Assembly (NCBI RefSeq): GCF_013378445.1
Contig: NZ_JABXYK010000004.1
Span: 367,097-431,096, forward strand
Direction of reading: 5' to 3'
Source: Mycoplana rhizolycopersici
Lineage (GTDB): Bacteria; Pseudomonadota; Alphaproteobacteria; Rhizobiales; Rhizobiaceae
Length of the DNA: 64,000 nucleotides
The position numbers were made by a program, and so were the translations under genes. The notes under the pieces are model-generated. The model was given only the letters and a program-made list of their open reading frames with translations, had not been told where the DNA came from and made no database searches. This document shows, in pieces, positions 49,667 to 58,314 of this stretch. How positions within the stretch are numbered: position 1 is the first letter of the stretch; each line of letters begins with the position of its first letter.

Positions 49667-50491
49667 ATGAAACTGGGATTGGGAAGCTACGCCTTTCGCT
49701 GGTCGATCGGCATCAAGGGTCTGCAGCCGGCACAACCGATGACGGCGATGGAGGTTCTGGAGATCGCACACCAGCACGGCCTGTCGCTTGTGCAATATGC
49801 CGATAACCTGCCGCTCGATCGGCTGACCGTTGAAGAACACCTTGCCCTCAGGGCGCGCGCCGACAGCTACGGCATGGCGCTGGAACTCGGCACGCAGTCC
49901 TTCGATGCGGAAGAACTCGCGCGCTATATTCCCATCGGTGAGCGCATCGGTTCGAAAATCCTGCGGGTGGCGCTCGATGCCGAGGATGCGCTGATTCCCG
50001 TGCCGGAACTCGCCGCGCAAATCCGCGAACTTCTTCCGGACGGCAAGCGCGCCGGCCTGCGTTTCGCCATCGAAAACCACTTCAACTATCCGTCTCCCCG
50101 CATGGTCGAGCTTCTCGATGCTGTGGCCGATGACGCGCTTGGCGTCTGCCTCGACGTTGCCAATTCCATCTGCGCCGGGGAATGGCCTATGACCACGGTG
50201 AAGATGCTGGCGCCCTATACGATCAACCTGCATCTCAAGGACTACGAGATCACGCCGGATCCCTATGGTGTCGGTTTCCGCATCCACGGCACGCCCTTGT
50301 CGGAAGGCAGGGCCGAGATCGAGGAAATCCTCGCAACGCTTGCCCATTGCCCTGACGACATGAGCGTCATACTCGAACATTGGTTGCCGCAGTCCGACGA
50401 TATGGAAGCCACGCGGCAAATGGAACATGTTTGGCTTGGCCGCACCGTTGCTGCCGCCAAGCGGTTGGTGCCGGGCAAACATCAGGCCTGA
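49667..50491 (+). CDS. Sugar phosphate isomerase/epimerase-like TIM-barrel protein
   Basis: A 274-residue xylose-isomerase-like TIM barrel. LGLGSYAFRWSIG at the N-terminus, FAIENHFNYPSPRMVELLDA with a metal-ligand Glu, GVCLDVANSICAGEWP with an Asp, INLHLKDYEI with a His and the C-terminal VILEHWLPQ with a Glu give a plausible divalent-metal site. GGGGAGGAA precedes the ATG. Family members isomerise or epimerise sugars, and some decarboxylate oxo-sugar acids. The kinase downstream suggests that the product is a dihydroxyacetone-like ketose. Confidence 0.85.
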   Translation: MKLGLGSYAFRWSIGIKGLQPAQPMTAMEVLEIAHQHGLSLVQYADNLPLDRLTVEEHLALRARADSYGMALELGTQSFDAEELARYIPIGERIGSKILRVALDAEDALIPVPELAAQIRELLPDGKRAGLRFAIENHFNYPSPRMVELLDAVADDALGVCLDVANSICAGEWPMTTVKMLAPYTINLHLKDYEITPDPYGVGFRIHGTPLSEGRAEIEEILATLAHCPDDMSVILEHWLPQSDDMEATRQMEHVWLGRTVAAAKRLVPGKHQA

Positions 50492-50570
50492 GGGCCCTTT
50501 CGGACAAGAATTGAGGGGCGGCCATAAATTGCCGTCAGGGACGAAGTGCGTCCGGCAGGAGGAGAACGCC

Positions 50571-52307
50571 ATGACGATAAAGACCAAGAAGCTCATCAAT
50601 GCGCCCGACGATATCATCCCGGAATTCATTGAAGGGCTTGTTGGCGCTTGGCCGGACCTCCTGACGGTGGAGGGCCCGACGGGTCGGGCCGTGGTGGCGC
50701 GGAACGGACCGCGCGACGGCAAGGTTGGCATCGTCATCGGGGGCGGATCAGGCCACGAGCCGGCTTTTGCCGGCTATGTCGGTCGCGGCCTTGCCGATGC
50801 GGCGGCCGTCGGCAATGTCTTTGCCTCTCCCTCGCCGCAGCAGATCCTCGATGCCGGACGCGCGGCCGATGGCGGCGCTGGCGTCGTATTCCTCTACGGC
50901 AATTACACCGGCGACGTTCTGAACTTCACCATGGCGGCGGAGGAACTGGCCGGCGAGGGAACGCCGGTTCGCCATGTCGCCGTGACCGATGACATTGCAT
51001 CCGCGCCCTTCGCGCGGCGGGAAGAGCGCCGCGGTGTCGCCGGCGATTTCTTCGTCTTTAAATGCGCGGGTGCCGCTGCCGACCTGGGAGAGCCGCTTGA
51101 GCAGGTCGAAGCGCTGGCACGACTTGCCAATGAGAAGTGCCGCTCCATGGGCGTTGCTCTAGGAGCGTGCTCATTGCCTCAGACGGGCACGCCGAACTTC
51201 GAGATCGGGCCGGAGGATATGGAGATCGGCATGGGGATCCATGGCGAGCCGGGTATGCGCCGCGTGCCGCTTGCCAGTGCGGATGCCGTCGTTGATATTC
51301 TGATGGAACCGATCCTCGCGGAACTGGAACTTCACAACGGCGACAGTGTCGCCGTGTTGGTTAACGGGCTCGGCGCAACGACGCAGCTCGAACTGTTCGT
51401 GCTGTTCCGCCGGGTGCACCATATTCTCGAAGAGAAGGGAATTCACATCCACGCCCGCTGGGTCGGTGAATACGCGACCTCGCTGGAAATGGCGGGCGCT
51501 TCCGTCACGATCCTCAAGCTTGACGATACGCTGACACGCCTTCTCGATCATCCGTGCCGCACGCCCGCGCTGACGGTCGCGACGGAGCCGGCCCCGCAGG
51601 CGAGTGCGAAACGCAGCGTGCGGCAGGTGCAAGCGAAAAAGACCGCCGTCAAGCAGGACCATACGCTGTTGCAGACGGCGGGAAGCATCACTCCGAAGCG
51701 GTTCCGCTCGATGATGGCCAATGTCGCGGCCGCCATCCGCGAGAAGCGTGACTGGCTTTCGGAGCTTGACGGCGTCATCGGCGACGGTGACCACGGCGTC
51801 ACCATGGATATCGGCTGGACGGCCGTGAGCGCAGCTCTTTCCGAACTGGAAGCGAATGCGACGATCTCCGAGACCTGCGACGTGATCGCCCAGGCCTTCC
51901 TGACGGCGGTCGGCGCTTCGTCGGGACCGCTTTACGCCAGTGCGTTTCAAAGCGCCGGCGCGGCCGTTTCCGAACGGCTCAATCTCGACGGCCCGGCCAT
52001 GGCCGCCTGGGTCAAGGGTATGGGCGACGGGATACTATCGCGCGGCGGTGCCAAGCCGGGTGACAAGACCATGCTCGACGCGTGGGTGCCGGCTGGTGAG
52101 GCTGCGGTCCTTGCCGCCGGCGAAGGCGCGGACGAAAACGCGGTCTTGCAGGCTGCGACGGACGCCGCACGCGCCGGCAGGAATGAGACCGCGACATTCG
52201 AGAGCCGCAGGGGCCGTTCGGCGAAACTGGGCGCGCGTTCGCTCGGGCATATCGACCCCGGCGCGGCATCTGCTGCGCTCATTCTCGCGGCGATGCTGGA
52301 AACCTGA
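50571..52307 (+). CDS. Dihydroxyacetone kinase-family protein (DhaK-DhaL fusion)
   Basis: A 578-residue ATP-dependent kinase. The DhaK domain (about residues 1-330) has GIVIGGGSGHEPAFAGYVG, VFLYGNYTGDVLNF and MEIGMGIHGEPGM, whose His forms the covalent hemiaminal with the keto substrate. After a linker rich in K and Q, the DhaL domain (about 370-578) has DGVIGDGDHGVTMDIGW for Mg-ATP and GASSGPLYASAF. The fused layout is that of single-protein DHA kinases of the citrobacter type and of L-erythrulose kinase-like proteins. It would phosphorylate the triose or tetrulose made by the transketolase or isomerase. Confidence 0.92.
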   Translation: MTIKTKKLINAPDDIIPEFIEGLVGAWPDLLTVEGPTGRAVVARNGPRDGKVGIVIGGGSGHEPAFAGYVGRGLADAAAVGNVFASPSPQQILDAGRAADGGAGVVFLYGNYTGDVLNFTMAAEELAGEGTPVRHVAVTDDIASAPFARREERRGVAGDFFVFKCAGAAADLGEPLEQVEALARLANEKCRSMGVALGACSLPQTGTPNFEIGPEDMEIGMGIHGEPGMRRVPLASADAVVDILMEPILAELELHNGDSVAVLVNGLGATTQLELFVLFRRVHHILEEKGIHIHARWVGEYATSLEMAGASVTILKLDDTLTRLLDHPCRTPALTVATEPAPQASAKRSVRQVQAKKTAVKQDHTLLQTAGSITPKRFRSMMANVAAAIREKRDWLSELDGVIGDGDHGVTMDIGWTAVSAALSELEANATISETCDVIAQAFLTAVGASSGPLYASAFQSAGAAVSERLNLDGPAMAAWVKGMGDGILSRGGAKPGDKTMLDAWVPAGEAAVLAAGEGADENAVLQAATDAARAGRNETATFESRRGRSAKLGARSLGHIDPGAASAALILAAMLET

Positions 52308-52468
52308 AATGCGTGTGACATGGGGGCGTGAGGGCTTTTAGTCAGCTCCCGTGCTGGCGCGGCCTTGGTGACAATCATCGTCGCGGTGGCGGTCTCTACC
52401 GCCCTCCAGAAAGCATCGTAAACCTAACCGCAACGAGCGCAGACCATGACGCCGGCCGAGTTCGTCGG

Positions 52469-52717
52469 TCATGCTCGGTCGATTTTCACCCACAGGTTCA
52501 TGCCCTCCGAACGCAATTCGCGATGATGGCTGAAGGAGATGTCGTGTCTGGGGATGTGGAACAGGTTGGCAATCGGATCATGGATGGAGACGAAGCGCTG
52601 CAAATGGCGCTGTGACTGGAAGTGCTTCATGATCCGTTCCCGTCGCCGGACTGGCTGATGGGAATTCTCCGCGCGATTGTTCAAGCCTTTATGCGAACGA
52701 TGTCCGACACTTGGCAT
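52469..52717 (-). pseudogene. IS6-family transposase fragment, C-terminal end
   Basis: An 82-codon frame on the minus strand reads HRSHKGLNNRAENSHQPVRR, then RERIMKHFQSQRHLQRFVSI and DPIANLFH, the C-terminal end of an IS6-family DDE transposase with its final Glu region. The catalytic DD part and the N-terminus are missing. It joins directly to a truncated IS481 transposase upstream, so one element inserted in or recombined with the other. The gap 52308-52468 to the left shows no gene. Confidence 0.85.
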
Positions 52718-52733
52718 AATCTCGAGCTTCGAG

Positions 52734-53306
52734 CACGGCCTGTTCGCGCGTTGATTCGAAAGCCTCGCAGGCGAGCAGATAGCGAGTCGCCTGGTCCGTC
52801 ACCGTCAGGGGGTAACAATAACGGCCGTTTCCCAGCTTGAATTCGCCCTTGAAGTCGGCACACCACAGGTCGTTGGCACCGGTCGCGTCCGACAGCGCCG
52901 TGCCCACGGCCTTGTTCGCCCGGTTCCTCTTGCGGGCCTCGTTCACAAGGCCGTGGCGATCTAGCACCGCATGCACCGTGCTCCTGGCCGGGATCCGCAC
53001 ATCGCCGGCAAGCTTGCGCACCAGAAGTCCCCGGATCTTGCGCGCACCCCAATGCGGCTTCTCCTTCTTCAATCGCACGATCATGGCTTCCACGGGATCG
53101 GGCAACTGGTTGGCATAGCGCACCGGCCGCCGCGACCGGTCCGTCAATACCTCCAGACCATCGTCCTTGTAGCGGTTGAATATCTTGTAGCCGGTCTTGC
53201 GTGAGATGCCGAAATCCCGGCAAACCTCGCTCATCCCTTCGCCCTCCAGAAGCCGGGCAACAAAGCGGAGACGTTCCTCCATCACCGAAGTCTCTCTCCA
53301 CGGCAT
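52734..53306 (-). pseudogene. IS481-family transposase, 3'-truncated
   Basis: The first 191 or so residues of an IS481-type transposase are intact: MPWRETSVMEERLRFVARLL, the helix-turn-helix EVCRDFGISRKTGYKIFNRY, KKEKPHWGARKIRGLLVRKL and the start of the DDE core ANDLWCADFKGEFKLGNGRY. GGGAGGTG precedes the ATG at 53306. Family text stops at CEAFESTREQAV near 52734, where IS6 sequence begins, so the remaining two acidic catalytic residues are lost. Confidence 0.88.
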
Positions 53307-53392
53307 CAACACCTCCCGCAAAAAGCGAAAAGTGTTACCCATGTCTCCGGTACGAAGTGTCACCTATCTCTCAGATCGGGCACGGCGCTAGT

Positions 53393-53633
53393 CTAAGCGA
53401 TCTCCAGGTTGAGCGGTAGGGATGATGCCGGGCCAGTAGAACGCGTCCGGTCCTACGCCGAAAATGGCCTGGCCGACCCGAATGACGTTGGCGCCCTCTT
53501 CGTTTGCGAGCTCGAAATCACCGCGTATGCCCATCGAAAGATGCTCGAGGCCAGGATTGATGAGGACGGCGCGGTCCCGCAGGGTGCGCAGCAGCCGGAA
53601 ACAGGCGCGCCCACGCTCGGTATACGCGCTGAA
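53393..53633 (-). pseudogene. YggS/PLP-homeostasis protein, C-terminal fragment
   Basis: On the minus strand the frame ending at TAG 53393-53395 encodes about 79 residues that fit the end of the alanine-racemase-fold YggS family: NPGLEHLSMGIRGDFELANE and EEGANVIRVGQAIFG, followed by an ending FYWPGIIP. The PLP-binding lysine and most of the barrel are missing. It abuts the IS481 fragment on one side and unassigned sequence on the other. Confidence 0.75.
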
Positions 53634-53935
53634 GTTCGCCAGGTTACAAGGCCGCGCGGTCTAAACCGAGGATGGTCGGATAGACCTTAAACGAATGGCG
53701 ACGCTTCCGTCAGCGCATGGGCCGACCTGTCGCAGGCATCGGCGCGAGCGAGGGGGCGACTTGCTTGTCCGTTGCGAAGCGTCCACTTGTCCAAGCCCGG
53801 GCAAACCTCGTCGTGAGACCACCTTTCTAAAAAACAGACTTGACTGTTTGTAATATTCGCTCCTTATAGAAAAAAACAAACGCGTCTGTTTTTTACCGAA
53901 AAGACAATCCCATATCGGTAGGTCAGGACCATCGC
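53634..53935. promoter_or_regulatory. Gap with two palindromic TetR-type operators
   Basis: The left part (53634-53820) shows no gene. At 53871-53894 AAAAAACAAACG and CGTCTGTTTTTT form a 24-base palindrome with one mismatch per arm. A second, weaker copy begins AAAAAACAGACT at 53829 and ends near 53852. AAAAAACAGAC (53829-53839) and GTCTGTTTTTT (53884-53894) also match as 11-base inverted arms. The TetR gene starts at 53936, so auto-repression is likely. Confidence 0.65.
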
Positions 53936-54583
53936 TTGGTAGAAAAGAAGAAAACCCGGACGCAAGGCGAACGTAGCGCGGAAACGCTTGCGCGCATCCG
54001 CAAGGCGACGATCGACGTCATGTACGAAAAGGGCCTGTCCCGCACGTCAACGGTTGAGATTGCCGCAGTCGCCGGCCTGTCTCGCGGCGCCATGACCCAT
54101 CACTTCTCCAGTAAGGAAGAAATCCTCACCGATGCGATCGCCTCCATGCTGGAGGAGGTGAACCAGAAGCTGTTCGCCTTCGCCGAAGACTATGCGGAGC
54201 GCGGCGGCACCACCGACGAGATCGTCGACTACATCTGGCAGTTCATGTCGGACCGATTGTTTTACGTCACCATGGAATACCTGCCGGAAACCCGGCACAA
54301 CGCCGATTTCAAGGATCGTCTGATACCCGTGGTGCGGCGCTTCCATGCTGGCCTCGACGCGATCTGGTCCGCGCTTGCCCGCAAGAGGGGCGTGCCCGAA
54401 GACCATGCCCGCATCGTCATGAATGCCACGATGTGCATCGTTCGCGGCATGATCGCCCAGACCATCCTGCGCGACGACCAGGAATACTACGCTCAAATGC
54501 TCGCCTTCTGGAAGGATGAGGTTCGTCGTCTGTTTCCCGCCGCCGAAAAGGCATCCCTCAATCCACCCGACTCGGAGGCCTAA
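53936..54583 (+). CDS. TetR-family transcriptional regulator
   Basis: A 215-residue TetR-type repressor. The helix-turn-helix is in RIRKATIDVMYEKGLSRTST and AAVAGLSRGAMTHHFSSKEE. The C-terminal ligand domain is helical and has no clear relative. The start is a TTG at 53936 with AGGA eight bases upstream; no ATG lies nearby in frame. It stands alone before the amidohydrolase and Liv operon and is flanked by strong palindromic sites upstream, so it likely regulates itself and perhaps the operon downstream in response to the imported compound. Confidence 0.87.
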   Translation: MVEKKKTRTQGERSAETLARIRKATIDVMYEKGLSRTSTVEIAAVAGLSRGAMTHHFSSKEEILTDAIASMLEEVNQKLFAFAEDYAERGGTTDEIVDYIWQFMSDRLFYVTMEYLPETRHNADFKDRLIPVVRRFHAGLDAIWSALARKRGVPEDHARIVMNATMCIVRGMIAQTILRDDQEYYAQMLAFWKDEVRRLFPAAEKASLNPPDSEA

Positions 54584-54768
54584 TCGTAGCCTGCGTCTTT
54601 CAGCACGGGACCAATTCCCCGCCCTCTTTGGCGTGCTTGCACAAAAAGCATCGGCCGGATGCCGGGGACGAAGCACCCGGATCCGCCGAGGTTGCTACCA
54701 AAGCATAAGCCATGCCTCCCGGACCAACCGCGGTTGAGACCGAATGAACATTTCTGGAGTTTGACAAC

Positions 54769-56004
54769 GTGTCCACAGTTCTATTCACCAATGCCCGTAT
54801 CGTCGATGGAACGTCGCCCGAGGCGACCGCGCCGGTCGATGTTCTGGTCGACGGAAATACGATCCGCGAAGTCGGGGAAAATATTAAGGTCAGCAGCGCC
54901 GAAGTAATCGACCTCAAGGGTAAGACCCTGATGCCGGGTCTTATCGATGCACACGTGCACGTGATTGCTTCCATGGCCGACCTCGGCAGGAACGCCCTAC
55001 TACCGGATGCACTCGTCACGGTCCGCGCATTCAAGATCATGGGCGAAATGCTCAATCGCGGCTTCACCACCGTGCGCGATGTCGGCGGTGCGACCCATGC
55101 CCTCGTCGCGGCGGCCGAGGAGTGCCCGCTGCCGTCGCCCCGCCTCATCGTTTGCGGCAAGGCGCTCAGCCAGACGGGTGGGCACTGCGATTTCCGCGGC
55201 CCCTATATTGACCGTGCGGTCGAGCAGACGGGCCATTCGCTCGGCGCCCTCGGCCGCGTATGCGACGGTGTTCCAGAAGCGCGCAGAGCGGCCCGCGAAG
55301 AGATCAAGGGCGGCGCTACGTTCATCAAGATCATGGCAAACGGCGGCGTCGCTTCGCCGACTGATCCAATTCATTTCCTGGGCTTTTCGCGCGAAGAAAT
55401 CATCGCCATCGTCGAGGAAGCGGCCAATGCCGGCACCTACGTCTCGGCCCATCTCTACACCGACGAGGCGATCCGCCGCGCGGTCGAGTGCGGGGTTCAT
55501 TCGCTGGAACACTGCAACCTGATCCAGTCGGAAACCGCCGCTTTTGCGGCATCCATGGGCGCCATCGCCGTGCCGACCCTGGTTACCTACGACAAGCTGT
55601 CGAGCGAAGGCGTGTCGATGGGCTTCCCGGAAGGCTCCGTCGCGAAGATCGACAATGTCCGCCTGTCCGGGATGGAATCGCTGGAAATCATGCGCGCCGC
55701 CGGCCTTGCCATGGCCTATGGCAGCGACCTGCTGGGCGGCATGCACAAGCATCAGTCGGAAGAATTCGTCATCCGAGGCCGCGTCCTGCCGGCCCACGAA
55801 GTGATCGGCAGCGCGACGCATGTCGCCGCCCGGCTTCTGCGAATGGAGGGACAGATCGGTGCGGTTACCCCCGGCGCCTTCGCCGACCTCATCGTCGTCG
55901 ATGGTGATCCGCTGGTCGATCTGTCGCTCCTGACCCGCCAGGGTCAGCACATGCCGCTGATTATGAAGGACGGTGCGTTCATCAAGCAGGAACGCCTGAA
56001 CTGA
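54769..56004 (+). CDS. Metal-dependent amidohydrolase family protein
   Basis: A 411-residue amidohydrolase with the full binuclear metal set: HxH in LMPGLIDAHVHV, the carboxylated Lys in FIKIMANGGVASPTD, His in YVSAHLYTDEA, His in GVHSLEHCNLI and Asp in MAYGSDLLGGMHKHQ. The C-terminal LRMEGQIGAVTPGAFADLIV ending is typical of the imidazolonepropionase/Xaa-Pro-dipeptidase-like subgroup. The start is GTG at 54769 with GGAG upstream. The Liv transporter follows, so the imported compound is probably a peptide-like, amide or cyclic-amide substrate that this enzyme opens. No signal peptide is present, so it acts in the cytoplasm. Confidence 0.88.
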   Translation: MSTVLFTNARIVDGTSPEATAPVDVLVDGNTIREVGENIKVSSAEVIDLKGKTLMPGLIDAHVHVIASMADLGRNALLPDALVTVRAFKIMGEMLNRGFTTVRDVGGATHALVAAAEECPLPSPRLIVCGKALSQTGGHCDFRGPYIDRAVEQTGHSLGALGRVCDGVPEARRAAREEIKGGATFIKIMANGGVASPTDPIHFLGFSREEIIAIVEEAANAGTYVSAHLYTDEAIRRAVECGVHSLEHCNLIQSETAAFAASMGAIAVPTLVTYDKLSSEGVSMGFPEGSVAKIDNVRLSGMESLEIMRAAGLAMAYGSDLLGGMHKHQSEEFVIRGRVLPAHEVIGSATHVAARLLRMEGQIGAVTPGAFADLIVVDGDPLVDLSLLTRQGQHMPLIMKDGAFIKQERLN

Positions 56005-56012
56005 CGCTTTGG

Positions 56013-56046
56013 CGCCGGGCAGTGGCGTGCTGCCCGGCGTCTTATT
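56013..56046 (+). terminator. Hairpin between amidohydrolase and transporter genes
   Basis: CGCCGGGCAG (56013-56022) pairs perfectly with CTGCCCGGCG (56030-56039) over a seven-base loop, followed by TCTTATT. It lies 9 bases after the amidohydrolase stop. It may terminate part of the transcript or act as an attenuator before the binding-protein gene. Confidence 0.6.
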
Positions 56047-56096
56047 CGAAGAACGGGAGCAAAGCTCCGGATAAGATCATGAGAGGAACTCGAACA

Positions 56097-57320
56097 ATGA
56101 ACCTGACCCGTCGCCAGACCCTGGCCAGCCTTGCCGCACTTGCCGGCTCGGGCCTTATGCCGTCCCTGACCTTCGCGCAGGACGCCGGCACCTTCCGCAT
56201 CGGCGCGCTGAACCCGATTACCGGCGCAGGCGGCCCCTACGGCACCGGCATGCAGAAGATGATTGCCGCGGCTGCCGAGGTCGTGAATGCGGCTGGTGGT
56301 GCTGCCGGCCGCATGTTCGAGGTCTTCGCGGAAGACACCCAGACCCAGCCGCAGGCAGCCGTTCTGGCCGCCAAGAAGCTCATCGAGGTCAACAAGGTGC
56401 AGGCCGTTCTCGGCACCTGGTCGTCCGGCGTTTCGCTCGCCGTCCTTCCGCTGGCGAGCGAAGCCAATATTCCTCTCTTCCATTGCTCCGGTGCGCCGGC
56501 CCTATCGGTCGCCCCCGCCAACGAAAAGAAGCTCGGCTACCGCTTCCAGGCCACCAATGACCGCTTCGGCCGCGCCTTTGCCGAGATCGCCACGAAGGAA
56601 GGCTTCAAGCGCCCCGCCACCATGGCCTTCAACAATGCATCCGGCATCGGCAATACGGAAGGCTTCGAAAAGGCCTGGAAGGCCAAGGGCGGCGAGATCG
56701 TTGCCTCGGTGGTCTACGAGCCGGCGCAGCCGAGCTACCGCGCCGAACTTCAGAAAATTCTGGACGCCAAGCCGGATGTCATCGTCATGGGCTCCTATAT
56801 CGCAGACACCACGATCATCCTGCGCGAATGGTACCAGACCGGCGAGGAAAACACGTTCATCATGCCAGCCTGGGCCGGCAATCCCGAACTGGTTAAGGCG
56901 CTCGGACCGGACGTCGTCGAAGGCATCATTTCGGTCGACAGCATTTCCAACGAAGGCTCGCCGGCTTTTGCGGCATTCGATGCAGCCTACCAGTCGGCGG
57001 TCGGCCACCCTGGCCTGACCAATGTCTACGCCGCCATGACCTGGGACATGGTTACAGTGCTCGCGCTGGCCATGGAAGCGGCCGGTCCCGGCGCCGACAT
57101 GGCCGCGATTAACGCCAAAATCCGTGAAGTCGCCAACCCGGACGGCAAGCAGGTCTCTTCCTTCGCCGAAGGCAAGGAGGCCTTGAAGAGCGGTCCGATC
57201 AACTATGAGGGCGCTTCCTCGGTTCTCGATTTTGACGAATTCGGCGACGTGACGCCGGACTTCGCCGCCTCCTTCATCCGGAGCGGCGAGATCAAGCGCG
57301 AATACGTCGTCACGCTTTGA
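56097..57320 (+). CDS. ABC transporter branched-chain-amino-acid-type substrate-binding protein
   Basis: A 407-residue Leu/Ile/Val-binding-protein-like periplasmic protein. The N-terminus MNLTRRQTLASLAALAGSGL is a twin-arginine-type signal with cleavage near FAQD. The mature start FRIGALNPITGAGGPYGTGM and the KVQAVLGTWSSGVSLAVLPL stretch are family features. It belongs with LivH, LivM, LivG and LivF downstream. Such systems carry amino acids, amides, urea and aromatic acids; the amidohydrolase upstream hints at an amide or peptide-like ligand. Confidence 0.92.
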   Translation: MNLTRRQTLASLAALAGSGLMPSLTFAQDAGTFRIGALNPITGAGGPYGTGMQKMIAAAAEVVNAAGGAAGRMFEVFAEDTQTQPQAAVLAAKKLIEVNKVQAVLGTWSSGVSLAVLPLASEANIPLFHCSGAPALSVAPANEKKLGYRFQATNDRFGRAFAEIATKEGFKRPATMAFNNASGIGNTEGFEKAWKAKGGEIVASVVYEPAQPSYRAELQKILDAKPDVIVMGSYIADTTIILREWYQTGEENTFIMPAWAGNPELVKALGPDVVEGIISVDSISNEGSPAFAAFDAAYQSAVGHPGLTNVYAAMTWDMVTVLALAMEAAGPGADMAAINAKIREVANPDGKQVSSFAEGKEALKSGPINYEGASSVLDFDEFGDVTPDFAASFIRSGEIKREYVVTL

Positions 57321-57358
57321 TGCGTCGCCCCCGTGCCCAAGGCGTCGGGGTCAAGCAT

Positions 57359-57409
57359 CCGGCGGGCGAAAGCCCGCCCGGACATGGCTGCTGGCGGGCA
57401 GCCATGTCC
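57359..57409 (+). other. Two consecutive hairpins after the binding-protein gene
   Basis: GGCGGGC (57361-57367) and GCCCGCC (57372-57378) close a GAAA tetraloop, and GGACATGGCTG (57380-57390) pairs with CAGCCATGTCC (57399-57409). No T-run follows and LivH starts at 57447. This is the third binding-protein gene in the window followed by a strong intercistronic hairpin. Confidence 0.65.
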
Positions 57410-57446
57410 TCCTTTCAATCCTGAATGTAAGTAGAGCAAACCAACC

Positions 57447-58313
57447 ATGACAGGCTTTGCCGAACTCCTCCTTTCCGGCGTCATGTCCGGGCTTATCATC
57501 GGGCTCGCCGGCCTGGCGGTAACGCTCGTCTTCGGCATCGCCCGGTTCTCGAACGCGGCCACTGGCGACACCATGACGCTGGGCGCCTATGGCGCTCTTT
57601 TGGGCACGACGCTGACGGGGTCTCTGATCTTCGGCGGTCTTGTCGGCCTGCTGGCCGGCGCGCTGGCTGCGGTCCTCTCCTACGTCCTGGTCTTCAGGCA
57701 GCTTGCCAATCGTTCGCCGATTTCCTCGCTGCTGGCCTCGATCGGTCTCGCCTTCTTCGTTCGCGCGGGCCTCGGCCTCGCTTTCGGGCACAACCAGAGC
57801 GTCTTCCAGCTCGACATTGTGCGGCCGATCCGTTTCCTTGACCTGCGCATCCAGCCCAACGACCTGAAGTTCGCAGCCATCGCACTCGTGACGCTGGTCA
57901 TCGTCTTCATCATTTTGCACATGACCCCGATCGGCCGTCGTATGCGTGCAGTGGCCGACAATCCGCTTCTGGCGCGGGTGTCGGGAATTGCGCCGCGCCC
58001 CGTCATGTTCACGCTCTGGGCCATGGCGGGCGCGGTCTCCGCTATCGCCGGCATCATTCTCGGCATGAAGACGGTGGTCTCGCCGGAAATGGGCTGGGAT
58101 ATGCTGCTGCCTGCCTTCGCGGCTGCCGTTCTCGGCGGGATAGGTCATCCGGTCGGCGCGATCGTCGGCGGCCTCGTCATCGGCGTCGCACAGGAGCTTG
58201 CCACCCCGTTCGTGGGCTTCACGTACAAGATCGCCGTGTCCTTTATCGTGCTGCTTCTCGTGCTTCTCGTGCGGCCGCGCGGCATGTTCGGTCGGGTGGA
58301 AGGAGTACGCTGA
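57447..58313 (+). CDS. livH: ABC transporter permease, LivH type
   Basis: A 288-residue membrane permease. FAELLLSGVMSGLIIGLAGL at the N-terminus, FGIARFSNAATGDTMTLGAY and the EAA-like GLVIGVAQELATPFVGFTYK at the C-terminus match the LivH family, as does RRMRAVADNPLLARVSGI in the middle loop. Around eight membrane segments are evident. It starts after two hairpins and ends one base before the ATG of LivM. Confidence 0.9.
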   Translation: MTGFAELLLSGVMSGLIIGLAGLAVTLVFGIARFSNAATGDTMTLGAYGALLGTTLTGSLIFGGLVGLLAGALAAVLSYVLVFRQLANRSPISSLLASIGLAFFVRAGLGLAFGHNQSVFQLDIVRPIRFLDLRIQPNDLKFAAIALVTLVIVFIILHMTPIGRRMRAVADNPLLARVSGIAPRPVMFTLWAMAGAVSAIAGIILGMKTVVSPEMGWDMLLPAFAAAVLGGIGHPVGAIVGGLVIGVAQELATPFVGFTYKIAVSFIVLLLVLLVRPRGMFGRVEGVR

Positions 58314-58314
58314 T

